Source of the DNA: Campylobacteraceae bacterium
GTDB taxonomy: Bacteria; Campylobacterota; Campylobacteria; Campylobacterales; Sulfurovaceae
NCBI GenBank assembly: GCA_027063325.1
Contig: JAMOSA010000229.1
Coordinates: 1 to 6,512, forward strand
Length of the DNA: 6,512 bases
Direction: 5' to 3'
A model generated the notes under the pieces. It saw only the letters and a program-made list of their open reading frames with translations, searched no databases and was not told the DNA's origin. This document shows positions 6,407 through 6,512 of this stretch, piece after piece (position 1 is the first letter of the stretch; every line of letters begins with the position of its first letter). The position numbers and the translations under genes were made by a program.

Positions 6407-6512
6407 TCTACAGGCTCCTTAAAACCTCTTTCAATCACCTCTATTTTGATTTTGGCATCTTCTATCATTCTTTGAGCCTCTTTTAGAGTAAACAATCCCT
6501 CTTCATACAGAT
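6403..6512 (-). CDS. xseB: Exodeoxyribonuclease VII small subunit, C-terminal end only
   Basis: The last 35 residues and TGA stop of a gene that enters from the right edge. The visible part starts LYEEGLFTLKEAQRMIEDA and runs through KIEVIERG to the end. YEEG followed by an amphipathic helix with a late acidic/basic pattern is the classic second helix of XseB. XseB is a small (about 70-80 residue) helical subunit that coats XseA; exonuclease VII degrades single-stranded DNA. The assignment rests on a short fragment, so it is good but not certain. The stop overlaps the next gene's ATG by four bases, indicating translational coupling with the nitrilase-like gene. Confidence 0.75.
   Translation of the reverse strand, partial: LYEEGLFTLKEAQRMIEDAKIKIEVIERGFKEPVE

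Overview
The window reads as a tightly packed, AT-rich piece of a Campylobacterota (Epsilonproteobacteria) chromosome. The evidence is heavy use of ATA and AGA codons, minimal intergenic space, and YbgC and UbiX proteins with an epsilonproteobacterial look. A sulfur- or hydrogen-oxidising relative of Sulfurovum or Sulfurimonas is plausible, but the genus is an inference. All eight genes lie on the minus strand, so transcription runs from the right edge (6512) to the left edge (1). No RNA gene, IS element, CRISPR array or convincing terminator was seen. No stretch over 300 bases lacks a gene; the longest gap is 66 bases.

Right part (4510-6512): four genes that touch or overlap. They are the end of xseB (exonuclease VII small subunit), a nitrilase-fold protein, a ThiF/MoeB/HesA-type E1-like protein, and a small exported protein of unknown function. 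Two of these are atypical. The nitrilase-fold protein keeps the catalytic Glu and Lys but has Gly where the nucleophilic Cys belongs. The E1-like protein lacks the zinc-binding cysteine pairs of MoeB/ThiF.

Middle part (3066-4443): a YbgC-type hotdog acyl-CoA thioesterase, a small hemerythrin-like helical protein, and UbiX, which makes the prenylated flavin used by UbiD-type decarboxylases. UbiX is probably tied to quinone synthesis. These look like housekeeping genes in a loose operon.

Left part (1-3020): one very large open gene starting at GTG 3020 and still open at the left edge, with 1006 codons visible. It encodes a multidomain glycan enzyme: two degenerate copies of a short motif, a sulfotransferase-like P-loop domain, two more motif copies, a GT2 glycosyltransferase, and the first part of a GT4 glycosyltransferase. 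It is on average more AT-rich than the housekeeping genes to its right and probably acts in surface polysaccharide or glycoprotein assembly. The two items most worth following are this fusion with its repeated motif, and the apparently inactivated nitrilase in the xseB/E1-like cluster.
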